Positions 56,334 through 64,000 of a stretch of 64,000 nucleotides of DNA are shown one piece after another (the stretch's first letter is position 1; each line of letters begins with the position of its first letter). The position numbers and the translations under genes were made by a program. The DNA is from Paraburkholderia podalyriae. Its GTDB lineage: Bacteria > Pseudomonadota > Gammaproteobacteria > Burkholderiales > Burkholderiaceae. The DNA lies in the NCBI RefSeq assembly GCF_014397785.1, contig NZ_VZQQ01000029.1:18766-82765 (forward strand). The letters run 5' to 3'. The notes below the pieces were generated by a model, which was not told the origin of the DNA, did not search any database, and worked only from the letters and a program-made list of their open reading frames with translations.

Positions 56334-57578
56334 CTAGCGCTCCCGGAACGCTTCACGCGCTTTGAAAATCGGCTTCAGCAGGTAGTCAAGGATGGTTTTC
56401 TCACCGGTACGGATGTCGACCGTCGCGACCATACCCGGCAGAATCGGTAGACTTTTCCCGCCAGCGTGCAACTCACTGGCGTCTGTCAGCACAAGCACAC
56501 GGTAGTAGGTGGCGTCGGCCCGGCCCGCTGCGGCTTTCTGGTCATCCTTGAGGGTGTCAGGACTGATGTGCTCGACCTTGCCCGTCAGGCCACCGTAAAT
56601 ACCGTAGTCGTAGGCGCTGATCTTCACAGTGGCCGGTTGCCCGGGATGCAAGAATGCGACGTCCGCCGGCTTAATGCGTGCCTCGACGAGCAACTGATCC
56701 TCCAGTGGCACGATTTCCATGATGTGCTCGCCCGGCTGAATGACCCCCCCAATCGTATTGACGCGTACATTCTTCACCGTGCCATATACGGGCGCCACCA
56801 CCGTCGTGCGCTGCAGGACATCCGCGCGACCCACCACGGTTTCGCTGGTTTGCGCCAGTTCCAGTTCCAGCTTCGTCAGCTCCGAGTTTGCATCTGCCTG
56901 AAACTTGTTCCGCCGCTCGACGATCTGCGAACGCAGATCGTTTGCCTGACGGCGCATGCGCAGCAGTTCGACTTCGGATAACAGCCCCTTGGCCGCCAGC
57001 GGCTCGGCCAGCCCGATTTCCTTGCCGGAGAGCGAGTAGCTCTTTTCCAGCGCAGCCACGCTGTCGTCCAGTGCTCGCCGTCGCGCGTTGTATGCGAGCG
57101 TCTCCTGCTTCACGACCGCAGGCACCGCCTTCACGTCGTCCGGAAACATCAGCGGTTGTCCGTACGCCTCTGCACGCAAACGCGCAATCGTCGCCTTCAG
57201 GCCGACCGATTTGGACCAAGCTTCGCGATAGCTTGTCTCCGCACGCGTTGGATCGATCTTTGCCAACACCTGGCCCTTCTTGACGATATCGCCTTCGCGT
57301 ACATCTAGTTGCTCGAGAATCCCGCCCTCGAGACTTTGGATGACCTGCTCGCGGCTCTTTGAAATGATGGTCCCGTCGCCGTGCGTAATTTCTTCCACGC
57401 GAGCAAAGTGCGCCCAGGTCAGACCGACTGTCAGAATCGCAAGAATCACGTAAAGCACGATCATCGAGCCCGGAGTCGACTGCGTGAGCAGCGATTCCTT
57501 GATGTCGCTCATGAATGCGGCGTCGCCTGGAGCAAGCCCAGCATTGTTCGCGCCGCGTCTGAAAATATTGAAGTTCAT
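56334..57578 (-). CDS. Type I secretion membrane fusion protein (HlyD/LapC-like)
   Basis: A 414-residue periplasmic adaptor of the HlyD family. A single N-terminal membrane helix (VLYVILAILTVGLTWAHF) follows a cytoplasmic start. The first half-lipoyl motif is EGGILEQLDVREGDIVKKGQVL, then a coiled-coil region (about residues 110-250) and the barrel domain with VYGTVKNVRVNTIGGVIQPGE. The end GMVATVDIRTGEKTILDYLLKP is the family signature. It would bridge the ABC transporter and an outer-membrane channel. The start at 57578 shares one base with the stop of the transporter gene (TAATG). Confidence 0.9.
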   Translation of the reverse strand: MNFNIFRRGANNAGLAPGDAAFMSDIKESLLTQSTPGSMIVLYVILAILTVGLTWAHFARVEEITHGDGTIISKSREQVIQSLEGGILEQLDVREGDIVKKGQVLAKIDPTRAETSYREAWSKSVGLKATIARLRAEAYGQPLMFPDDVKAVPAVVKQETLAYNARRRALDDSVAALEKSYSLSGKEIGLAEPLAAKGLLSEVELLRMRRQANDLRSQIVERRNKFQADANSELTKLELELAQTSETVVGRADVLQRTTVVAPVYGTVKNVRVNTIGGVIQPGEHIMEIVPLEDQLLVEARIKPADVAFLHPGQPATVKISAYDYGIYGGLTGKVEHISPDTLKDDQKAAAGRADATYYRVLVLTDASELHAGGKSLPILPGMVATVDIRTGEKTILDYLLKPIFKAREAFRER

Positions 57579-59965
57579 TAAACTTGCTCCTCGTTCGGCA
57601 CGACTGCATGCGTGCTATCGGCTTGCGCAGTGGCTGGTGAAACGACCTTTTTTTCCGCGACGATCCTGATACCCGTGGTGGTGGCTTTAGGCATCCCAGG
57701 CGTAGCGGCCAAGCCGGAAGCGGTTTCCACGCCCCCGGGCGGGGTGCGCTGTTGCAAGTTCGGCTGCCCTTCATCCACTGCAGCCGCCCCAGGCTTGCCC
57801 GACAGCGCGGCGAGGATCTTGTGCTTCGGACCGTCGGCCACGACTTTGCCTTCCTCGACGACGACAATCCGGTCGACCAGTGCCAACAAGGATGGCCGAT
57901 GAGTTACGACAACGATCGCCTGCCCGACCGTTGCGCGCGCGAGGTGCTCAAGGAAAACCGCCTCGGTCTGGCTGTCCATCGCGCTGGTCGGCTCATCGAG
58001 CAACAGGAGCTGCGGTCGGGCAAGGAGGCTGCGAGCTAACGACACCAGTTGACGCTGGCCGCCGGAGATGCCTAGACCCCCTTCTCCGATCGGAAGGTTG
58101 ATGCCCTTTGGATGGCGGCTGGCGAAGTGGTCAAGGCCGGTCAGACGCATCACGCGCATAAACTCGTCAGCGCTCGCTTCGGGTCGGCCGATCATCACGT
58201 TTTCGCGCAGGGTACCGTGAAAAAGACGCGCGTCCTGGCCCACGTAAGCCACCGCTTTGCGCCAGTCGGCCAGGTCAATCTGCTCGACGTCGAGACCGTC
58301 CGCGAACACCTGGCCGCCGACCGGTGCATAAAGACGCGCCATGACACGCAGCAGGGTCGATTTACCGCTACCAATGCGGCCCAGGATGGCGACCCGCTCA
58401 CCGGCTTCGACGCTCAGATTGACGTCCTTGAGAATCGACGGATTTGGATGCATTGCCGGCGCGGGGTATGAGAAGCACACGTCCTTCAGCGTGACTTGTC
58501 CCGAGAGCGGTGGCTTGGGCAGATAGGTGCGTGACGGATCACGATCGACCGGCATCGCCATCAGGCTGTTCAACGAGTGCAGCGCAGCCTTCGCCTGTTG
58601 AAAGCGCAAGGCGAGTCCCATCACCTGGCCCAGCGGCGCAGTAATGCGACCGGCCAGCATCACGGTACCGATCAGTGCACCTTGCGTGAGTTCGCCTGCG
58701 GCAATTAAGTACACACCCAACACGACCAGCACCACCGTCTGCAATTGCTGCAACAAGGTGATGAAGCTCATTGCCTTGCTGGAAATCTGGCGCGACTTCA
58801 TCGACGAGGATGCCGCCATCGCGCTGAAGGTCTCCCAACGCTTTTGCATATGACCTTCGCCACCCACCGCTTTGAGTGTTTCAAGACCTTCAATCGACTC
58901 GATCAGTACTCCCTGCTTGAGCGACGCTTCCTTGAGATTCTCTTTCATGAGTCGGGCAAGCGGCCACTGCACGAACAAACTCGCCCCGATGATCAACGGG
59001 ATCATTAACAACGGTACCCAGCCGAGCGAGCCTCCGACCGCGAACACTACGCCCACGAAGACCAACACGAACGGCAGATCGGAAATCGCAGAGAGCGTCG
59101 CGGAGGTCGCGAAGTCTCGCACCGACTCGAACTCACGCAGTTGGTTGGCGAATGAACCAGCCGATGCCGGCTTGTGCTCCATCCGGATGGAGAGCGCTCG
59201 CCGAAATAGAAGCGTGCCCATGATGAGATCGGCCTTCTTGCCAGCGACGTCCAGCAAATGGCTACGGACATGACGAGAGATCGCTTCAAACAGGATCGCA
59301 ATGCCAACCCCGATCGCGAGCGACCAGAGCGTGACGTAGGCTTGGTTCGGTACCACGCGGTCGTACACATTCATCGTGAAAAAGATGCTGGCGAGGCCGA
59401 GCACATTGATCAGCAATGCGCCGAGCGCGGCACTTGCGTAATAGCGCCGATAGCGCCACAGCGTACCCCGCAACCAGTGGCCCGCCGGTTCGACGCTGTC
59501 TCCTTCGTGCAACTCGACTCTGGCCGTCGGCTTGACCAGAATGGCGTAGCCCGCATAGATCTCATCCATTTCCTCTTGGGTGTATTCCACCGGCTCAGGG
59601 CCGATTTCCGGTACCACCACCTGATACAGAACGCGGTTTTTGGCTTCCCTATCCGGATTCGCCCGCCGACCCAGAAGCACGCATCCGCCCATGCGGTGAT
59701 GCAGCAATATAACCGGCAGCACGTGCCCCGGCAGCAGTTGGAGGCGGCGCTCCACGAGGCCCGCCGTGAGACCAGCATTTGACAGAGCGCCGAGCGCCAG
59801 TGACGGCGAAAGCATCCCGCTCTTCGGCAGACCAGCCGTCAGCGCTTCCGCAGTCTTGCCACAACCGTAACGCTCGCAGATCCACATTACGGAACTGAGT
59901 AGACCGTCCTCGTTGGTGAGGGTCTGCGCCGCAGTCTGCACTTTGGGAAAAGCGTCTTGAGTCAT
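57578..59965 (-). CDS. Type I secretion ABC transporter (LapB-like, inactive C39-type domain)
   Basis: A 795-residue exporter with an N-terminal peptidase-C39-like domain (about 1-150), a six-helix transmembrane domain (about 175-460) and an ATPase domain (about 500-720: GRIGSGKST, GISGGQRQLVSLARSLL, LLLLDEPTSAMD). The catalytic Cys expected after the C39 Gln is not at its place, so the domain is the non-cleaving type used by LapB-class exporters of large RTX adhesins. A Pro/Ala-rich tail of about 70 residues follows the ATPase. It is coupled to the HlyD gene. No adhesin, TolC-type channel or LapDG regulator is intact nearby. Confidence 0.9.
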   Translation of the reverse strand: MTQDAFPKVQTAAQTLTNEDGLLSSVMWICERYGCGKTAEALTAGLPKSGMLSPSLALGALSNAGLTAGLVERRLQLLPGHVLPVILLHHRMGGCVLLGRRANPDREAKNRVLYQVVVPEIGPEPVEYTQEEMDEIYAGYAILVKPTARVELHEGDSVEPAGHWLRGTLWRYRRYYASAALGALLINVLGLASIFFTMNVYDRVVPNQAYVTLWSLAIGVGIAILFEAISRHVRSHLLDVAGKKADLIMGTLLFRRALSIRMEHKPASAGSFANQLREFESVRDFATSATLSAISDLPFVLVFVGVVFAVGGSLGWVPLLMIPLIIGASLFVQWPLARLMKENLKEASLKQGVLIESIEGLETLKAVGGEGHMQKRWETFSAMAASSSMKSRQISSKAMSFITLLQQLQTVVLVVLGVYLIAAGELTQGALIGTVMLAGRITAPLGQVMGLALRFQQAKAALHSLNSLMAMPVDRDPSRTYLPKPPLSGQVTLKDVCFSYPAPAMHPNPSILKDVNLSVEAGERVAILGRIGSGKSTLLRVMARLYAPVGGQVFADGLDVEQIDLADWRKAVAYVGQDARLFHGTLRENVMIGRPEASADEFMRVMRLTGLDHFASRHPKGINLPIGEGGLGISGGQRQLVSLARSLLARPQLLLLDEPTSAMDSQTEAVFLEHLARATVGQAIVVVTHRPSLLALVDRIVVVEEGKVVADGPKHKILAALSGKPGAAAVDEGQPNLQQRTPPGGVETASGLAATPGMPKATTTGIRIVAEKKVVSPATAQADSTHAVVPNEEQV

Positions 59966-60940
59966 GATCGGAACCGGTTAGATTGATCGTTGTGGCGCGA
60001 CACCTGAACCGTGATCTCGACGTACAGAACGATGAAACAGTTCTTGTGGTCTAAGGTTCGATTCGGCTACTTCGCGTGATTGATGAGCGAAACAAAAAAC
60101 GTGGCACTGGCTCCCATTGTCTGAAAATCAGTCAGTTGGCAAAATCGGACGGTCACCCCGACGTGGCAGGACCAGTACGAATTTGTACCTCGCCCCGCCT
60201 TTCGCCCGGGGCCGTTGAACGAAGCAGCGCTAAGCCAAGCACTTTCGTGAGTGGCGCGAAATTCAAGGCGAAAGCTCGCCACTGGCGTCTTTTGCACGTC
60301 GAATCGATACACGAAGACATCCTGAATATTGAAGAATCCTTGCGAAAAACCCCGGCAGCACGCCGGCCCGTGACCTAACACGAACCCAGGCGCTCGCGCT
60401 GTGCTCAATTCTCTCCGGCACCGATAGCTGGATCGGGAATTGGTTGTGGGGCGATGCGAAGCTGGACTGACTGCGCCGCCATGTTGTGCAGGAACACTGG
60501 CATTCGTTCGCACGGGGGCCAAGCGCAGGATCCGAAGCGGCTCGAGGCGTGCTACGTTCGCTGGATAAGTGACCTGTGTCCGCCGCTATAAGCAATCGTC
60601 AATTCCGGCGTACACGGGGGCGTTATGATCAGGCGGCCAGCGCTTGAGGAGCCGGTGTGCTTTCGACCACCGGGGTTCCGTCCTAGGTGGAAATGCGTTT
60701 TAGGAGCGGTGCGCCAGCCTCGACTGCTTTCGGGTACCCGGTTACGTACGTTCGGTGAGCCGGTTGAGCACGACGATCGCATCCGCGCGCCGCAGCATCC
60801 CAGGTCTCGGCGAGTGCCACCTTGACCTCGCCGTGCCGCGACTTCAGCATGACGCTGAGTACGCCGCCGATCTTCTGTAACCAGCAGTAGTGATGCCGTA
60901 TCTATGTGAACACCTCGTCGAGCGCTGGCCACAATCTGAG
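59966..60940. other. Non-coding or decayed region upstream of the secretion genes
   Basis: Nearly 1 kb with no convincing gene. Frames here (60067-60522 minus, 60552-60932 minus, 60076-60378 plus) show no recognisable domain and have no ribosome-binding site. The stretch near 60560-60640 looks like the end of a mobile element to my eye, but I could not assign a family. Base composition is lower in GC than the core. It probably also contains the promoter of the secretion genes. Confidence 0.45.
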
Positions 60941-60943
60941 CGC

Positions 60944-61148
60944 TGCATCATTCGGACATGGGAGCCAATACGCGAGCCAAGCGTTCCACTCAAAGCTGGG
61001 CGAATATGGCATGTGGTGCTCAATGAGTCGCAAGCAAAATTGCCGGGGTAGCGCTCCGACGGAGAGCTTCTTCGATAGACTGAAGAACGAAAGGGTCCAT
61101 GCAATGGGCTATCAGATCCGTCAGGACACCGTAGCCGAATTCGTATAG
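60944..61148 (+). pseudogene. IS3-family transposase (OrfB) C-terminal remnant
   Basis: The stretch GSQYASQAFHSKLGEYGM, SMSRKQNCRGSAPTESFF and LKNERVHAMGY is the C-terminal half of an IS3-type DDE transposase, including the final catalytic Glu region (APTESFF). The preceding HHSD motif can be read in another frame (about 60947), so there is a frameshift. Both ends are lost, and the final YNRRRRHSTLGY block is missing. Confidence 0.8.
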
Positions 61149-61257
61149 CCGGTCAGTTGCTGCAGGAATGGATCCAAGCCTGGCAGACCAAAGATACGGC
61201 TGTGCTAGATCTGCTGCTCCATCATCGACGAATCAAGAAAGCGATCCATAACTCGAT

Positions 61258-61756
61258 ATGGACATTCGGGCGCATGAAAACCACCGGCACGACAGCGCGG
61301 TATCACATATTGATTTGCCCGTTACTCTGAATCGCTATCAACGCGGTCTGCAATATTGCGGGGGCACCATCACCTCTGTTGTTCTCGCGTTCGTGACCGG
61401 TGCCATACTGTATTCACTCGTAAAGGATGAGGTCGCCGAACGGTAAGCGGAATTCGTCCTGCATGACACGCCCCTGCACCCCAATGCCGGAGCGATCATT
61501 CATCGACAGTTTCTCGGAGAAGGGCGGCCGCATCGTCTTGCAGCGAAATGGTCGCTTCGCGCTCATGCTGGTACTCGTGGATATCACGGCTCAGAATCAT
61601 ATCGACGCTTTACCGCTGCATCCTGCAATGACCAAAGTGTTCGCATCGCAAGTCGGCACATGTATGCAAGAGCTAAGCTGGAATCGGCTTGGCAATTTTT
61701 ACGCCTATAGACCCGAAACAGTTTTCGTCGCGTTTATGCCCCGCGTCAATGAATAA
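61258..61756 (+). pseudogene. Decayed membrane protein, possibly with a GGDEF-like domain
   Basis: Two overlapping frames. The first (61258-61446) has a membrane segment TSVVLAFVTGAILYSLV and ends at a stop, after which the same frame continues with AEFVLHDTPLHPNAGAIIHR. The second (61427-61756) continues with GRFALMLVLVDITAQNHID and FYAYRPETVFVAFMP. The order membrane helix, DPLTGLPNR-like, FALLLVDID-like and GGDEF-position resembles a diguanylate cyclase or LapD-like sensor domain, but the GGDEF residues themselves are absent. A stop codon and frameshift make it a pseudogene. The domain reading is tentative. It is cut off by the IS630 element. Confidence 0.3.
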
Positions 61757-61916
61757 CGCGCCAATCGACGCAAGTCATGCAACATCTGTCTGAGCCGCCC
61801 CGGATTTGATCTCAGGGTTACCCATAAGTCGCTCGTGACTGTGCGATTGAAGGGCGATGGCTTGTAAACGGTGACGACCGACGTTACTAAGCCGAAACAA
61901 AGTAACCGGACATGAA

Positions 61917-62943
61917 TCATGCCGCGTAGCGGACTGACGGATGTTGAAACATGGATCGGACCAGGGCTGGAATCTTCTGCAGCGAGCGCAGAACCGCTCG
62001 AACACGCTGCTTGAGATGCCCCGGACCTTTGATGGCAAGCTTGCCGATCTTGTGATGTTTTGAGATAACCCCATACCAACTCGTCCGGGTTCAGATCTGG
62101 CGAGTAAGCAGGAAGGAAGAACAGACAAAGGCGCCCATCCGATTCTGCGGCAAGCTGCCGGATCGCTTTGCAACGATGTACCGGATGACCATCGGCAATC
62201 AGGAAGACAGGCGCATCAGCGGTGAGCATCAGCCGTTTGACGAAGTCGACGTACACGGAGATCTTGAAGCTGCCTTCGAAACACATGAATCGAAGTTGGC
62301 CACGCGGGCTGATCGCTGAGATCAGGTTCACCTTGAAGCGCGCGCCAGTGACTTCGACTACCGGTGTTTGACCGACCGGTGCCCAGGTCGTGCCGCTGTG
62401 ATAGTCCGATCGCACCGTCGATTCGTCGACGAAGAAGATCTGTGCCCCGCAGCGTTTGGCCTGCCCGACAATGGCCGGGTATTCGTTCTGCATCCATGAC
62501 TCGACCAGTTCAGGGTCGCGTTGGTAAGCACGCGCAAGCGGCCGCTGGGGTGAAAGCCCGAGCTTGCGCAGCAGTCGACCGGCAGACACCTCGGAGAGCC
62601 TGACGTTGAAATGATCGCGAATCAACTCCCGCACCATGTCTCGCGTCCACAATGCAAACTCGAACTTCATCTGCATTGGGTTCTTCGTTGTGACCGTCTG
62701 ATAGACGAAGCGGATAGCCTCGGACGGCAGCTTCATCGGTCGACCAGGGATTGCCTTGGCTCGTAACGCCTCGATGCCCCCTTCGCGCCAGGCCGCCAAC
62801 CACTCGTAAATACGCGCTCTCGAGAATCCCAGCGTGCGGATCACGTCCTCCGGCGACTCGCCAGCTTCGACACGCTTGACCGCCCGAATGCGGATCTCTT
62901 CCAGCGTTGCATGTGAAAGCTGCCGGCCGTCGTCCTCGCGCAT
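61917..62943 (-). pseudogene. IS630-family transposase with a late frameshift
   Basis: The frame from 62943 encodes an N-terminal helix-turn-helix (EDVIRTLGFSRARIYEWLAA), a winged-helix part and the DDE domain: FFVDESTVRSDYH, FLIADGHPVHRCK and FLPAYSPDLNPDELVWGYLK. One extra A in the run at 62058-62061 shifts the frame; removing it restores the usual ending (HHKIGKLAIKG to HPSVRYAA, stop at 61917). As it stands the protein runs on in a wrong frame to 61705. All three catalytic acids lie before the shift, so residual function is possible. AGGGAGAGG precedes the start. Confidence 0.85.
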
Positions 62944-62972
62944 CTCGCCTCTCCCTAAGCCCCTTACAAGCG

Positions 62973-63783
62973 TTAACAAAATGAGTTCTTCAGTTTTCGC
63001 CAGCAGATGATGCAGCAGGCGATTTTCATGAAGGCTTCATGGATGAATGCAAGACGTTCGAAGCGGATGCGCAGTCGTCGAAAGTTATGGAGCCATGAAA
63101 TGGTGCGCTCGACAACCCAGCGTGTTCTGCCGAGTCCGCTGCCGTGTGGCTCGCCACGTCGAGCGATTTCAGTCACGATGCCGGCTGCGTGTAGCGGACG
63201 GCGGTATTTGTCGTGATCGTAGCCCCGGTCGCCCTGAACAATGCGGGGCTTCGAAAGCGGCCGGCCGCGCTTGCCAGCAATGGGCGGGATGGCGTCAACC
63301 AGTGGGTGAAGCTGGGTAACATCGTTACGGTTGGCGCCCGTGAGGATTACCGCGAGCGGGATGCCCTGTGCTTCGGTGATGAGATGGTGCTTTGAACCTG
63401 GTCGCGCGCGGTCCGTGGGATTCGGTCCCGTTTTTGACCTGCGCCCACTGCGCGGATCGAGGAGGAATCGACGACGACACGGGACCAGTCAATCTGGTCA
63501 GCCGCGCGCAGCTTTGCGAGCAGGACTTCATGCAGTCGGTCCCAGACGCCGGCAGCCTGCCAGTCCCGCAGACGGCGCCAGCAACTCATGCCGCTGCCGC
63601 AGCCCATCTCGCGCGGCAGCAGGTCCCAGCGCAGGCCCGTCTGCAGGATGAACAGAAGCCCGTGAGCAGCCCACGATCATCGAGCGGCTTGCGCCCTGGA
63701 TAACGGCTTCGCCTTGGTTTGGGAGGGGGCAGCAATGGTTCGATGAGTGCCCAAAGTTCGTCGTCGAGTATGGGTTTAGCCAT
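62973..63783 (-). pseudogene. IS5/IS427-type transposase, split by two frameshifts
   Basis: From the start at 63783 the frame reads MAKPILDDELWALIEPLLPP and RKPLDDRGLLTG, then is one base short near 63685. The second frame carries CWRRLRDWQAAGVWDRLHEVLL and SRVVVDSSSIRAVGAGQK (first catalytic Asp). A second shift at the run of five A near 63437 leads to TGPNPTDRARPGSKHHLIT, the second Asp region (IVQGDRGYDHDKYR) and the end RTRWVVERTISWLHNFRRLRIR with the catalytic Glu, stopping at 62973. Both shifts can be repaired by a -1 slip, so the second may be programmed; the first has no slippery run and looks like decay. Confidence 0.8.
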
Positions 63784-63861
63784 GTCCTTTTCGTCGTCGA
63801 AACAATGAAAAGGTTAACAGGATTCATCGAGAGTAAACAGCCCCTTTCTTTATTTTGTTAA
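62973..63861 (-). mobile_element. IS5-family (IS427-like) insertion sequence
   Basis: An element of about 0.89 kb bounded by inverted repeats TTAACAAAAT (62973-62982) and ATTTTGTTAA (63852-63861); a TA dinucleotide flanks the inner ACAAAAT/ATTTTGT core on both sides, consistent with a TA target duplication. It contains one transposase gene in three frames. It lies only 30 bases upstream of the IS630 transposase start, so it may have inserted into the end of that element. Confidence 0.75.
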
Positions 63862-63922
63862 GAGTTCTTAAAGGGCGCGATCAAATTTGAAGTGCAACAC
63901 CTTGCTCGTGTAAGGTGTGCCA

Positions 63923-64000
63923 ATGCAAAAAAGAAGTTACCAACAACTGCAGCCTGAAGAACGCATGACGATTGCAAGCATGAAGCAGCAGGGTTCGAGC
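63923..64000 (+). CDS. IS30-family transposase, N-terminal start (cut by window edge)
   Basis: Twenty-six codons beginning MQKRSYQQLQPEERMTIAS match the helix-turn-helix start of IS30-type transposases. The preceding AT-rich stretch (ATTTGAAGTGCAACACC, about 63888-63905) probably belongs to the left end of the element. The rest lies outside the window. Confidence 0.65.
   Translation, partial: MQKRSYQQLQPEERMTIASMKQQGSS

Overview
The window is high-GC chromosomal DNA with the gene content, codon use and start habits (ATG, many GTG, one TTG) of a Burkholderiaceae betaproteobacterium, most likely Paraburkholderia or Burkholderia. Support comes from the liv branched-chain amino acid cassette, the nadB/nadC-nadA arrangement, the lspA-coaBC-oxidoreductase-dut order and the close resemblance of the housekeeping proteins to that family. 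Positions 1 to about 55,800 read as stable core or near-core genome. From about 55,800 to the right edge lies an accessory segment of IS remnants around a type I secretion pair. I see no tRNA, rRNA, CRISPR array, phage or replication origin.

Layout. 1-551 holds the N-terminal part of a GT87-type membrane glycosyltransferase. 1,214-2,083 is a secreted alpha/beta hydrolase. 2,111-11,628 is one long leftward unit: an RpiR regulator, isoaspartyl peptidase, the GsiABCD-type peptide/glutathione ABC importer, a DmpA-like self-cleaving aminopeptidase and a DppA-like D-aminopeptidase. It looks like a system for importing small peptides with unusual linkages and hydrolysing them. Then come an MFS exporter, rsuA, a 62-residue membrane protein, an SDR protein and a ferredoxin-reductase-like flavoenzyme. 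16,505-18,446 is an acetylornithine aminotransferase plus GNAT gene preceded by what looks like a complete arginine-sensing transcription attenuator: promoter, short Arg-rich leader peptide, antiterminator and terminator. 18,702-24,547 holds a GYD protein and livJ-livHMGF. 24,773-32,000 holds ispH-fkpB, radC, rpmB-rpmG and the NAD genes (nadB convergent with nadA-nadC). 32,067-50,256 holds a desaturase, MscS channel, RNA methyltransferase, purN, ribF-ileS-lspA, coaBC-LLM-dut, clpS-clpA, a cold-shock gene, icd and rluE. 50,751-55,799 holds an Asr-like tiny periplasmic protein, a DUF192 protein, a stand-alone fusA, a cupin and a nickel/cobalt permease.

The right end (55,800-64,000) contains an IS5-type fragment, LapC/LapB-like secretion genes without an adhesin or outer-membrane partner, an IS3 transposase remnant, a decayed membrane protein that may have carried a GGDEF-like domain, a frameshifted IS630 transposase, a frameshifted IS5/IS427-type element with inverted repeats, and the start of an IS30 transposase.

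The most interesting item is the arginine attenuator at 16,505-16,692. A 16-codon reading frame with four consecutive arginine codons ends five bases before a segment that can pair with the left arm of a strong intrinsic terminator just upstream of an arginine-pathway gene. All calls are from reading the sequence; no database search was run.
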